DNA of 20,945 nucleotides from a virus, in the IMG/VR virus record IMGVR_UViG_3300005253_000249, positions 1 through 20,945 of that record. One strand, written 5' to 3'. A program made the translations under genes and the position numbers. This document shows, in pieces, positions 14,746-20,945 of this stretch (the stretch's first letter is position 1; the number at the start of each line of letters is the position of its first letter). The notes beneath the pieces are model-generated. The model saw nothing but the letters and a program-made list of their open reading frames with translations, did not search any database and was not told where the DNA came from.

Positions 14746-17171
14746 TATTCAGTCTTCAGGGCCGCGGCTTTTTCGGCGGTCTTCAGGACGTTCTCCGCTG
14801 ACTTGGCTTTGGCCGACTGGTCGGCCGCCCTGCCGTCGATTGCGAGTTGCTGCCCGGCTTCTTTGGCCGTTATGGACATCTTCTGCTGATGCTGCTCGTC
14901 CTTCTGCTGTAGACCCTGCTTGTGGTCTTGATCGCTGTGCTCCAGTTTCTGTTCGTGCGCAGCCTGCGCCTGCTCTTCGTCAGACGGCTCTGGCCCCTGG
15001 GCCGGCGGCGGCGGTGCGATGCTGTTTGCAACGGCCCGCGCTACCGCGTTGTCAAGTTCGATATCCACGTCTTCCTCGATGTCCTTGAAATCGGTATCCG
15101 GTAGTGACGTACCCAGTTCCTGCTCGATGCGCAGCCTGTACGAGTGAGCGTGATGCTCAGTCAAGTGGGCATGCATATTCAGCATGGCCGATTGAAGTAG
15201 CTGCTCGTCAAGTCCCATGCCGGCAACTTCCTGCTGGAACAGATTGTGGGCCTGGATGTGGCTCTCGTGATCCTGTTCCGGGAACGCCTTCACAGCGCCT
15301 CCCGTTAGCATCAGTTGGTTCTCGGTTACCGGGTCCAGCCGCTTGGTTGATGTGTCCGGAAGTAGCCGATCCGGATCGGGCGCGCGTAGGGCGCGCAACA
15401 TATCCAAGTGCGCCATCCGGCGAGACTCCAGAGTATACAGCTCTGGGTCCTCGCGTATCAGCTCCAGGATTGCCTGGGCCTTAGCGACACGCTGGATGTT
15501 GGAATAGATGTTCGGGTCTGAGATGGGCAGAATGTCGACGCGGCCGTCAAAGTCCTGGGCCATAACGGTTTGCTCTCCGCCGTTGACTTCAAACGGATAC
15601 CCCTCTTCAGGCATGTGCTCAAAGTTGAGCCGTGCGAGCAACTTGAATTCGAAGCGCGCCGCTTTGTGCATCCGCTTATGGATGCCGGAATAAATCTTGG
15701 AGCCTTGCTCGATCAGGGCCAGTGTAGTTCCAACCGGTCCCTTGTTGTCGCCGGCACCGGTCATCGCCTCCGTAGTGGAAGCAAACTCCTGAATACCGTT
15801 AACCAGCAACTCAAGCGTGTGGAATAGGGCGGGAGACGGCTCCTTGAACGGAGGTGTGTAGAATGACTTCGCGAGATCTTCGGCCGTCATGTCCACGTCT
15901 TTCCAGACGCCAGGCGTAAATACGAACTCGCCAGCTAGTCGCGATTCTTTCGACTTGAACCCACCCTGAAGGGACGCTGTGGCAGAACCATCAAGCAGGG
16001 CTCGCAATGCACCAGAAGCCGCCTTACCAAGTGAACCGATGATGTGGAGGTATCCCCAGCCATAGAAGCCAAGTCCTGGCAAAAACTTATAGTGGATGAA
16101 GTGAACTCTTTTCTTGCGTCGATCATCGTCTTCCCTCCATAGTCTGCGGATGGCGAGAACTTCGCCGGACTCCGCTTCAATTGTAACAACGTACGGCAGC
16201 GCTACCCTGTGTGCGCCGCTCTCGGCCGCATCGGGCTCATCGAACTCTGCGAAAATCAATTCGGCATGACACTCGTAAATCTGGTAAACAACGTCTTCTT
16301 CTGCGCGGAACGGTTCCCGGTTATCCGAGATGTCTTTTATGTCGTCCGTGTCCGGGCCGACCGAACCCCTTGTCATTGTTCCCTGGGGGTCCAACTGATC
16401 TGAGTCAATGAACTCTCCCGAAACAATGCGTGAGTTTATTTCATTTCCGTACAGCTTGTATTTGTGGGTGTATCGAGGGCAGGTCTTCAGCGAGGTTGCG
16501 TCGTACGGAACAACGAGGTCCTCGGCCGAGATGAATCGAGACAGTGCCATGTCCTGTGTCTGGTCGTAGTACACTTTCTTGAACGCGCTGCCAGAGTAGG
16601 GAAGATACATGCACATCTGATCGGTATGATCGAAGTACTCGTCGTCCTCTTCCACGAGCATGTAGTTCATGAACTCCTGCACGCGCATCGACTGCTCTTC
16701 CCGATCCTGGTCAGACTTGCCAACCACTTTCGTTTTGACCGGCCCTTCAGACGGGAATAGCTCTTCCATGGCGTTCGCTTGGAAACGAACCATGGCTTCT
16801 GCGATTCCCGGATGGGTTACCGTCGAGCTGCCGTCGAACGCGCTAGATTCTGTGGGGATTTCTTCGACGCCGATTATCTCAAGGCCTTCGATAAGTCGGC
16901 GCTTCCAGGTAGCTCTCGACCCTTCGTCTTCTTGAACCCATTCGACGATACGAGTACCGAGCGCTATTCGGTTTGAACCGTCAATGTATATTGCAAGGTT
17001 TTCGTCGTGTTCGCCGGTTGGCTCCTCGACCTGTCCGAGATCTCCGCTGAAGTCAACAACGATGTCGTCGCCTTCCTGCCTTATGGAAGCCCCATCAACT
17101 ACGCGGGCCTCAAGGCCGTCAGCCTCCATCTCTTCAAGATAGCCGGTCTTCTGTTTGTTTTTCTTAGCCAT
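14745..17171 (-). CDS. Portal protein (P22-like)
   Basis: This 808-residue protein starts at ATG 17171, overlapping the preceding TAA by one base. It shows a long N-terminal acidic part, then WVQEDEGSRATWKRRLIEGL and AEAMVRFQANAMEELFPSEG. Further on come CMYLPYSGSAFKKVYYD, LVVPYDATSL, then KFLPGLGFYGWGYLHIIGSL. These match the order of portal-type wing/stem motifs seen in P22-like portals. Residues about 450-520 have EFASTTEAMTGAGDNKGPVG, a common portal loop. The last 160 residues are rich in Q, E, K and A with long helices (HEQKLEHSDQDHKQGLQQK), which could form a barrel like the one at the top of the P22 portal. It forms the DNA-entry ring at one head vertex and docks the terminase. Confidence 0.88.
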   Translation of the reverse strand: MAKKNKQKTGYLEEMEADGLEARVVDGASIRQEGDDIVVDFSGDLGQVEEPTGEHDENLAIYIDGSNRIALGTRIVEWVQEDEGSRATWKRRLIEGLEIIGVEEIPTESSAFDGSSTVTHPGIAEAMVRFQANAMEELFPSEGPVKTKVVGKSDQDREEQSMRVQEFMNYMLVEEDDEYFDHTDQMCMYLPYSGSAFKKVYYDQTQDMALSRFISAEDLVVPYDATSLKTCPRYTHKYKLYGNEINSRIVSGEFIDSDQLDPQGTMTRGSVGPDTDDIKDISDNREPFRAEEDVVYQIYECHAELIFAEFDEPDAAESGAHRVALPYVVTIEAESGEVLAIRRLWREDDDRRKKRVHFIHYKFLPGLGFYGWGYLHIIGSLGKAASGALRALLDGSATASLQGGFKSKESRLAGEFVFTPGVWKDVDMTAEDLAKSFYTPPFKEPSPALFHTLELLVNGIQEFASTTEAMTGAGDNKGPVGTTLALIEQGSKIYSGIHKRMHKAARFEFKLLARLNFEHMPEEGYPFEVNGGEQTVMAQDFDGRVDILPISDPNIYSNIQRVAKAQAILELIREDPELYTLESRRMAHLDMLRALRAPDPDRLLPDTSTKRLDPVTENQLMLTGGAVKAFPEQDHESHIQAHNLFQQEVAGMGLDEQLLQSAMLNMHAHLTEHHAHSYRLRIEQELGTSLPDTDFKDIEEDVDIELDNAVARAVANSIAPPPPAQGPEPSDEEQAQAAHEQKLEHSDQDHKQGLQQKDEQHQQKMSITAKEAGQQLAIDGRAADQSAKAKSAENVLKTAEKAAALKTE

Positions 17172-17452
17172 TAGTGTGTCAGGTAACTACGGTTTTCTCT
17201 CGGGGCGGTTATCAGTTTTTTGAATTGCATGTTGGACTCGTACAGACCAAGCAGGCGATTCAATGCTGGGCGCAGCACCGGCTCTTCAGGCTGGTTCAGA
17301 TAAAAGAACGCGGGCTCGCCGTTTTTCCGTATTGCGCACACCCCAATTCCGTCCAGGTTCCCGGACAGGAGATCTCCCATCAGACCATCGAGGTGTCGGG
17401 CGACCATCATTTCAGCGGGGGTGGGCATGTATTCTTCGGTCATCGTGACCAT
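17171..17452 (-). CDS. Small protein of unknown function between terminase and portal
   Basis: The 93-residue product starts at ATG 17452; an internal ATG three codons later (MTEEYMP) is an alternative. No clear ribosome binding site precedes either. The sequence is partly helical (EMMVARHLDGLMGDLLSG), followed by IGVCAIRKNGEPAFFYLNQ and a C-terminal helix (NRLLGLYESNMQFKKLI). The pattern strand-KNG-strand suggests a small alpha/beta fold, but I do not recognise a family. The stop overlaps the portal ATG as TAATG, so coupling is likely. Genes in this position in other phages are varied; a role in packaging or portal assembly is only possible by position. Confidence 0.6.
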   Translation of the reverse strand: MVTMTEEYMPTPAEMMVARHLDGLMGDLLSGNLDGIGVCAIRKNGEPAFFYLNQPEEPVLRPALNRLLGLYESNMQFKKLITAPRENRSYLTH

Positions 17453-17465
17453 ACTACAGCAAACA

Positions 17466-17876
17466 TTAGCCGTACGTCTCTACGATCCACTCGTTTGCGA
17501 TGGGCAAAAAAACCTCCTGCCCCCAGTCGCCACAGGCAAGATTTATCGCCCATAGAACCATTCTCGTGTTCTCCGGCGTGTATCCCTTGCTGCTGTCCAT
17601 ACGATCCAGGCTTGGGGATTTTGGACCCCTTCCGCCCGTCAGCTCGAACCCAAGCCCGGTTGCTTCACACACTCCGTTTAGCTTTTCCTCGATCCACTCT
17701 TTGGTAAGGGTTGCATCAAGGCCCCGGACCTTGGCCGTCCTTCGATGGCTGTGCCACATCTCTACGGCCCGCCCATGAGTGGTTGCTCTGTAAGCCCTAG
17801 ATCGCGTCACGTATGTGTCCCTGTTTCTCAGGTACTTTGCGCGGTCGGTTATTTTTTTCCTTGCCTTGTTACCCAT
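17466..17876 (-). CDS. HNH-type homing endonuclease (GYTPEN group)
   Basis: This 136-residue protein starts at ATG 17876, which overlaps the terminase end by eight bases, with AGAGG five bases upstream. The basic N-terminal region (NKARKKITDRAKYLRNRD) leads into WHSHRRTAKVRGLDATLT, then VCEATGLGFELTGG. The signature KSPSLDRMDSSKGYTPENTR follows, and then VLWAINLACGDWG. This C..TG..F, PSLDR.D..KGYT.EN pattern is well known in free-standing phage endonucleases and differs from the endonuclease VII type. It lies directly behind the terminase and in front of a small unknown gene, so it is likely a mobile gene placed between two genes without breaking either. DNA target unknown. Confidence 0.8.
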   Translation of the reverse strand: MGNKARKKITDRAKYLRNRDTYVTRSRAYRATTHGRAVEMWHSHRRTAKVRGLDATLTKEWIEEKLNGVCEATGLGFELTGGRGPKSPSLDRMDSSKGYTPENTRMVLWAINLACGDWGQEVFLPIANEWIVETYG

Positions 17877-19494
17877 AGATTCCTCTCGTTCTTCTTGGTT
17901 TGAAAAGATTCATGTCATCTCCGTCCTCGTCGAAGTACTCGATGCTGCCCATTCGGCGCAACCAGGCGAGCGCCATCACAACGGTGTCGACGTAATCATC
18001 GTACTGGCCAACTGGGAACTTCGCGCATTCTTCAATTACGTCTGACGCCTCCAGGTGCCCAGGCACGTAAAATATGCAGCCCTGCTCCAACGGGCCGGAG
18101 CTGATGTGCGCGCGCATGGTTTTGTCCTTACCTTTCGGGTCAATTCCCCTCACGCGAACGCCTGACTTGCGCATCTCCTGGATCAGTGAATGGCCCGACG
18201 CCTTCTTCTCGATCAGGACAAAGTCAGGGTCCCAGTCCTTGTATGAGTTTATCGCCTCACGTCGGAGGTCCGGGAACGCAATCTTCTCGTGCCACGCCTC
18301 CAGCAAAATAACGCACCTCTTCTCTTCTCGTCTGATAATGACACCAGTAGTCGGATGTATGAGCTCGTGTGCGAACAAGAACACACCCCAGGTAGTTCGT
18401 GCTGAAAAGTCATTTTCCTCTTCCTCCTCAAACGCAGTGTCGTATATTTGTATGGTCGCTTCGCACTCCGGCATCGGCCGGCGCTCGTGCGATAGTGGAT
18501 GCCACTCTGGCCACTCCCACGGAATCCACCAAGACCTTTTCAAGATCAGGCCGTCATCGGCTGCCGGGTCCTGCTGGTACTGGGAGTTGTAATCCCTTTG
18601 GCTCATTCCCACCGGGGGCTTCAATGCGATTGTGGCTTCCTTATCGAGTCGGCCCGGACATAGCAGGTCCCCCTCCTTTTGACGGGGGTCCGAAAACACA
18701 ACCGGGGGCTCGTACCCAGGGTCTTCCTGGTGCTTTTTGATATCTTTCGGCAGGGAAAGAATGCACCGCGTCACCGCGCGGAACTCGTTCGGCATGACAA
18801 GGTGAACCCATTTTCCGCGCTCCTCGATGGTACAGCGCCCCTCCTTCCGAATAACGTGGCCGATGATGTCTGCCTCATGGGTGCGCTGTCCAACGTGTAC
18901 GATGCGTCCAGTATTCTGGTTGTTCAACCTGGATCTCATGGCGTTGTCGTACCACTCGATAACACCCTCTCGCTTGACATCGGAGTGGACATCGCGCGCG
19001 TTATGTGAATCATCCAACAAGATGATATCTCCGCCCTCGCCGGTCGTTCGTCCGGCTGAACTAATGGCGATCCTGTGTCCGCCAACGGTATTGGAGTAAC
19101 GAGACTTCATGTTCTCGTCAGCGCGGATTGTGAACCGGTCGCCCCATCGATCCTTGAACCAAGGACACTCGATAAGTCGGCGAGACTTCAGGGAGTCGCG
19201 GGTGGAGAGATCAGCGTCATACGAGGAGGTTAGCCACTGGATTTCTGGATGGTCGATCCACTCCCACACTGGCCAGGCCACGGAACACGACAAGGACTTC
19301 GTCATGCGCGGCGGCATCGATACAATTAGTCGGCGGATTTCGCCCTGGGATACGTACGAGAGAAACTCGCACAGCACTTCGAGATGCCACGTTTCAACAA
19401 ACACGGCGGGGTCCATAAACGGCCACGCGTCCTTGAAGAACCGGAAGAGATTGCGACGGGCCAGCTCACCCTGTATCTGTGTTAAATCTCCCAA
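17869..19494 (-). CDS. terL: Terminase large subunit
   Basis: This ATP-driven packaging motor and nuclease is 541 residues from TTG 19494, one base after the upstream stop, with GGAG seven bases before it. A longer in-frame TTG at 19527 lies inside the HNH gene and is less likely. Counting from 19494: the ATPase part holds a Walker A-like MPPRMTKSLS near 60-69, with T in place of the usual G, and Walker B GGDIILLDDSHN near 154-165. A C-loop-like segment follows (IVHVGQRTHEADI). The RNase H-like nuclease has IYDTAF (D352), DFVLIEKK (E429) and a YDDYVDTVVMAL helix (D500/D503), the expected acidic set. The C-terminus ends with KPRRTRGIYG. The first seven codons repeat, in recoded form, the start of the HNH gene upstream. 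Confidence 0.93.
   Translation of the reverse strand: MGDLTQIQGELARRNLFRFFKDAWPFMDPAVFVETWHLEVLCEFLSYVSQGEIRRLIVSMPPRMTKSLSCSVAWPVWEWIDHPEIQWLTSSYDADLSTRDSLKSRRLIECPWFKDRWGDRFTIRADENMKSRYSNTVGGHRIAISSAGRTTGEGGDIILLDDSHNARDVHSDVKREGVIEWYDNAMRSRLNNQNTGRIVHVGQRTHEADIIGHVIRKEGRCTIEERGKWVHLVMPNEFRAVTRCILSLPKDIKKHQEDPGYEPPVVFSDPRQKEGDLLCPGRLDKEATIALKPPVGMSQRDYNSQYQQDPAADDGLILKRSWWIPWEWPEWHPLSHERRPMPECEATIQIYDTAFEEEEENDFSARTTWGVFLFAHELIHPTTGVIIRREEKRCVILLEAWHEKIAFPDLRREAINSYKDWDPDFVLIEKKASGHSLIQEMRKSGVRVRGIDPKGKDKTMRAHISSGPLEQGCIFYVPGHLEASDVIEECAKFPVGQYDDYVDTVVMALAWLRRMGSIEYFDEDGDDMNLFKPRRTRGIYG
19474..19494 (-). repeat. Recoded copy of the HNH gene start (partner at 19883-19903)
   Basis: Minus-strand codons TTG GGA GAT TTA ACA CAG ATA at the terminase start encode (M)GDLTQI. 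The codons ATG GGT GAC CTC ACC CAA ATA at the start of the upstream HNH gene (19903 to 19883) encode MGDLTQI. The peptide is the same, but 7 of 21 bases differ, almost all at third positions. Similarity stops after the seventh codon. Confidence 0.8.
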
Positions 19495-19495
19495 C

Positions 19496-19903
19496 CTATC
19501 GCTCCAAATATCTGGTGACCTTACCAAGCGCCTCCGCGTTATCCCCTAAAAGCCCTAACCCAAGATTGCATTTATTGCACAGCCATCCCCGAAACTCACC
19601 GGCTTCATGGCTGTGGTCTAAATCTAAACTCCTTTGCCCTGAGGGTGATCCGCAGATTTCGCAAAATTCAGGACATGCGCGAGTGGGCTCTGGAAGCCCC
19701 TTAGCCCTCCGCTTGTGAGCGGCTACCCTTTCCGGGTTCCCTATTCTCCATGCGCGAAGCTTGTTTTTGTTGCACTGAATGCACCCCTTGTTGGAAATAA
19801 GCCTCTCGCAAGCATGGCCGTACCGACAGAGCCGCCCCGTGAAGTATCGCTTGAGCCCAAGAAGCTTGGCCTCCTTGCGGGATATTTGGGTGAGGTCACC
19901 CAT
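19496..19903 (-). CDS. HNH homing-type endonuclease at the terminase start
   Basis: This 135-residue protein starts at ATG 19903, overlapping the upstream stop as TAATG. After MGDLTQ it carries a region I know from phage HNH genes: ISRKEAKLLGLKRYFTGRL, CRYGH, then CIQC, likely a zinc finger. The HNH part has CEICGS, LDLDHSHEAGEFRGWLC and CNLGLGLL, with two CxxC zinc pairs (81/84 and 109/112) and the DH catalytic pair. The end (GDNAEALGKVTRYLER) is typical of endonuclease VII-like enzymes. Its first seven residues are the same as those of the terminase that follows, and its stop and the terminase TTG are one base apart. It probably arrived by homing and reused the old terminase start signals. 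Confidence 0.87.
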   Translation of the reverse strand: MGDLTQISRKEAKLLGLKRYFTGRLCRYGHACERLISNKGCIQCNKNKLRAWRIGNPERVAAHKRRAKGLPEPTRACPEFCEICGSPSGQRSLDLDHSHEAGEFRGWLCNKCNLGLGLLGDNAEALGKVTRYLER

Positions 19904-20190
19904 TATTCTTCCTCATAGTCTTCGGGGTCGTTGAACGAGTCATCGTCCGTGTCGTACACAAGATTGCGTTCGTTTTTGTAGTGCTCGCCTCTGCCAATCA
20001 GGGGATTCTTCCGAGGCGGCCGAACTGTGACCTTCCTGGGTTTTCTCGGATCACGCGGCCTGCGCGTCCTTACGCGCGGCGCACTGGTTTCTAGCTGCTC
20101 GACTTCCGGACCTGCGCCTGGAACCCTGAAATGCTCAGTGACGGTAGCGGGGCACCCCGTTTGACCGCTTTTGTTTGATCTTGAGGACAC
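19903..20190 (-). CDS. Small charged protein of unknown function
   Basis: The 95-residue product starts at GTG 20190, where GGAGG lies four bases upstream. It has a basic, proline-rich middle (RTRRPRDPRKPRKVTVRPPR) and an acidic end (DTDDDSFNDPEDYEEE). The basic part could bind DNA or an acidic partner, but no family is recognised. It is not a clear small terminase subunit, because no helix-turn-helix or oligomerisation pattern is visible, though it occupies the slot where that gene is often found. The stop overlaps the HNH start as TAATG. Its first 100 bases overlap the doubtful ORF upstream in another frame. Confidence 0.6.
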   Translation of the reverse strand: MSSRSNKSGQTGCPATVTEHFRVPGAGPEVEQLETSAPRVRTRRPRDPRKPRKVTVRPPRKNPLIGRGEHYKNERNLVYDTDDDSFNDPEDYEEE

Positions 20191-20333
20191 AGTACCTCCA
20201 GTGACCGCATGATGCGCGCCAACTTCACGCGCCTTGGTCCCACCGCGGACGTGCTTTGCACAACGTCCATGGCTCCCTTCATGAGACGAATCGTCTGATT
20301 CATTTGCTTACAGAGGGCGGGTCTTTGACTCAT
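20091..20333 (-). CDS. Possible small ORF, uncertain
   Basis: An 80-residue frame from ATG 20333 with a helical N-terminal half (CKQMNQTIRLMKGAMDVV, then KLARIMRSLEVL). No ribosome binding site precedes the ATG. The last 100 bases overlap the better-supported gene starting at 20190 in another frame, where the protein becomes serine-rich and less convincing. It would otherwise leave 143 bases between the terminator and GTG 20190, which could simply be an untranslated leader. Treat as possible only. A predicted promoter could place the transcript start at this ATG, making it leaderless. Confidence 0.35.
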   Translation of the reverse strand: MSQRPALCKQMNQTIRLMKGAMDVVQSTSAVGPRRVKLARIMRSLEVLCPQDQTKAVKRGAPLPSLSISGFQAQVRKSSS

Positions 20334-20339
20334 TCAGCC

Positions 20340-20369
20340 ATCATAGCGCAAAAAGCCCCGCTCAGTCAC
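20340..20369 (-). promoter_or_regulatory. Candidate sigma70-like promoter overlapping the terminator
   Basis: On the minus strand GTGACT (20369-20364, four of six matches to TTGACA), an 18-base spacer and TATGAT (20345-20340, five of six matches to TATAAT) form a plausible promoter. The -35 starts in the terminator loop. A start about seven bases downstream would fall near 20333. The -35 is weak and phage promoters can differ, so this is a guess supported by the need to restart transcription after the terminator. Confidence 0.3.
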
Positions 20370-20380
20370 CTAAGCGAGGC
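20350..20380 (-). terminator. Rho-independent terminator after the SPFH gene
   Basis: On the minus strand an 11 bp stem (GCCTCGCTTAG with CTGAGCGGGGC, two G-T pairs) closes a GTGA tetraloop of the GNRA type, followed by five T residues. It starts 24 bases after the SPFH stop. It separates that gene from the packaging block. Confidence 0.88.
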
Positions 20381-20404
20381 CGGCTGGTACTCCCAAAAAA
20401 ACTC

Positions 20405-20945
20405 CTATTCTTCTTCCTCTTCCTCCCCTTCGCCCACAAACCCGACGCCACCGTCGTGGCTGAACACCGTTGTTTTGGTGAAGTTGCACACGTAGCCATC
20501 TTCCACATCGAGTCCATAACGGTGCAGCAGTTTTTTGGCGCCGCGGGTGATTTCGTTTCGCAATTCATTGGAATCGCCCATGTCTGCGCGGGTTTCTGAG
20601 AACTCGCGGCCCATGATTGGACGAAGGGTTATCTTCTGCGCAATCTCTCCGACCGTGTCTTCAAAGTCGTCCACGCCAATAATTGCCAGCTTGGCATCGT
20701 AAATGGTAAACGCGATCACCGTGTCGAGCTGCACCGCAAACCCATCTTTTGTTGTGAGCCGCTGACCGAACGTCAGGGTTTGTCGGTTCGTGGCAATCTT
20801 GAATATGTAAGTCGTTACTGGCCACCACCAAAAAATCTCACCCGGCTCCAGAATAACGATCTCTCCGTGCGGCTTGAACTTTATTCCCCCTTCAGTCGGA
20901 AGCAGCAGATCCCACTTTGGAACCCACTGGCCGAGCCACTGAAAT
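20405..20945 (-). CDS. SPFH/Band 7 domain protein, start outside the window
   Basis: The frame is open from the right edge (first full codon at 20944) to TAG 20405, giving 179 residues; the true start lies outside. A later GTG at 20734 is in frame but would cut off half the domain. The sequence follows stomatin/prohibitin-type Band 7 order: PHGEIVILEPGEIFWWWPV (the turn into the beta part), TNRQTLTFGQRLTTKDGFAV, a strand FTIYDAKLAII, a helix with VGEIAQKITLRPIMGREFSE, then ELRNEITRGAKKLLHRYGLD and a short VCNFTKTTVF strand. The end is a run of glutamates. These proteins form membrane-associated rings. Here the N-terminus (FQWLGQWVPKWDLLLP) may be membrane-touching; a full membrane segment is not seen. 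Role in the phage unknown; the terminator behind it shows it ends a transcript. Confidence 0.8.
   Translation of the reverse strand, partial: FQWLGQWVPKWDLLLPTEGGIKFKPHGEIVILEPGEIFWWWPVTTYIFKIATNRQTLTFGQRLTTKDGFAVQLDTVIAFTIYDAKLAIIGVDDFEDTVGEIAQKITLRPIMGREFSETRADMGDSNELRNEITRGAKKLLHRYGLDVEDGYVCNFTKTTVFSHDGGVGFVGEGEEEEEE

Noticed and set aside
17466-17876. A second recoded-end duplication at the terminase 3' end (both the terminase and the HNH gene end in YG-stop)
   Set aside because: Only two residues and the stop agree, which is within chance; no further similarity upstream.
19494-19527. Longer terminase start at TTG 19527
   Set aside because: It lies inside the HNH gene without a good ribosome binding site; TTG 19494 has GGAG at seven bases and matches the MGDLTQI start.
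20091-20333. Programmed -1 frameshift joining the 80- and 95-residue frames
   Set aside because: The relative frame would fit, but no classical slippery heptamer is present in the overlap, and the 95-residue frame has its own GGAGG and GTG.
20734-20736. GTG as the true start of the SPFH gene
   Set aside because: The frame continues upstream to the window edge with conserved Band 7 sequence, so the GTG is internal.
1-20945. tRNA genes, CRISPR arrays, insertion sequences, integrase or attachment sites
   Set aside because: None was seen; the window is filled by closely packed phage genes on one strand.

Overview
The window is one densely packed structural and DNA-packaging region of a tailed bacteriophage (Caudoviricetes). 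Every gene I can support lies on the minus strand, so the gene order reads from high to low coordinates. The P22-type portal, the short head-to-tail adaptor, the gp4-like connector and the nozzle/gp10-like protein, with no tape measure or sheath genes, suggest a short-tailed (podovirus-like) virion. The host cannot be named from this sequence. I see no integrase, tRNA, CRISPR array or bacterial housekeeping gene.

Right edge (20945 to 20191): a partial gene for an SPFH/Band 7 (stomatin/prohibitin-like) membrane protein, then a strong rho-independent terminator, then a small doubtful ORF. Packaging block (20190 to 14745): a small charged protein, an HNH endonuclease, the large terminase, a second HNH endonuclease, a small unknown protein and the portal. 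Head block (14745 to 10148): a 57-residue ORF, a small helical protein, a GroES-like co-chaperonin, an endonuclease VII-like HNH gene, a very acidic scaffolding protein, a head-associated protein, a decoration-like protein and the major capsid protein, closed by a second terminator. Connector and tail block (10028 to 1): two related virion proteins, a gp4-like connector, a zinc-ribbon protein, a small virion protein, an SU10-type adaptor, a tail protein, the nozzle, and a very long tail fibre/adhesin with a LamG-type domain that runs off the left edge.

Most neighbouring genes are joined by a one-base TAATG stop/start overlap, so translation is probably coupled. The genes cover the packaging motor (terminase, portal), shell assembly (scaffold, capsid, decoration, with the co-chaperonin probably assisting capsid folding), then the neck and the receptor-binding apparatus.

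The most striking observation is at the terminase start. The upstream HNH gene begins with the same seven residues (MGDLTQI) that begin the terminase at a TTG directly after the HNH stop. The two copies encode the same peptide but differ at 7 of 21 bases. This looks like a homing endonuclease gene inserted into the terminase start while supplying a recoded replacement start. Other points of interest are the phage-encoded SPFH protein, the co-chaperonin, three different HNH-type genes in 6.4 kb, a compositional break inside the tail fibre gene, and a hairpin that would hide the decoration gene's ribosome binding site.
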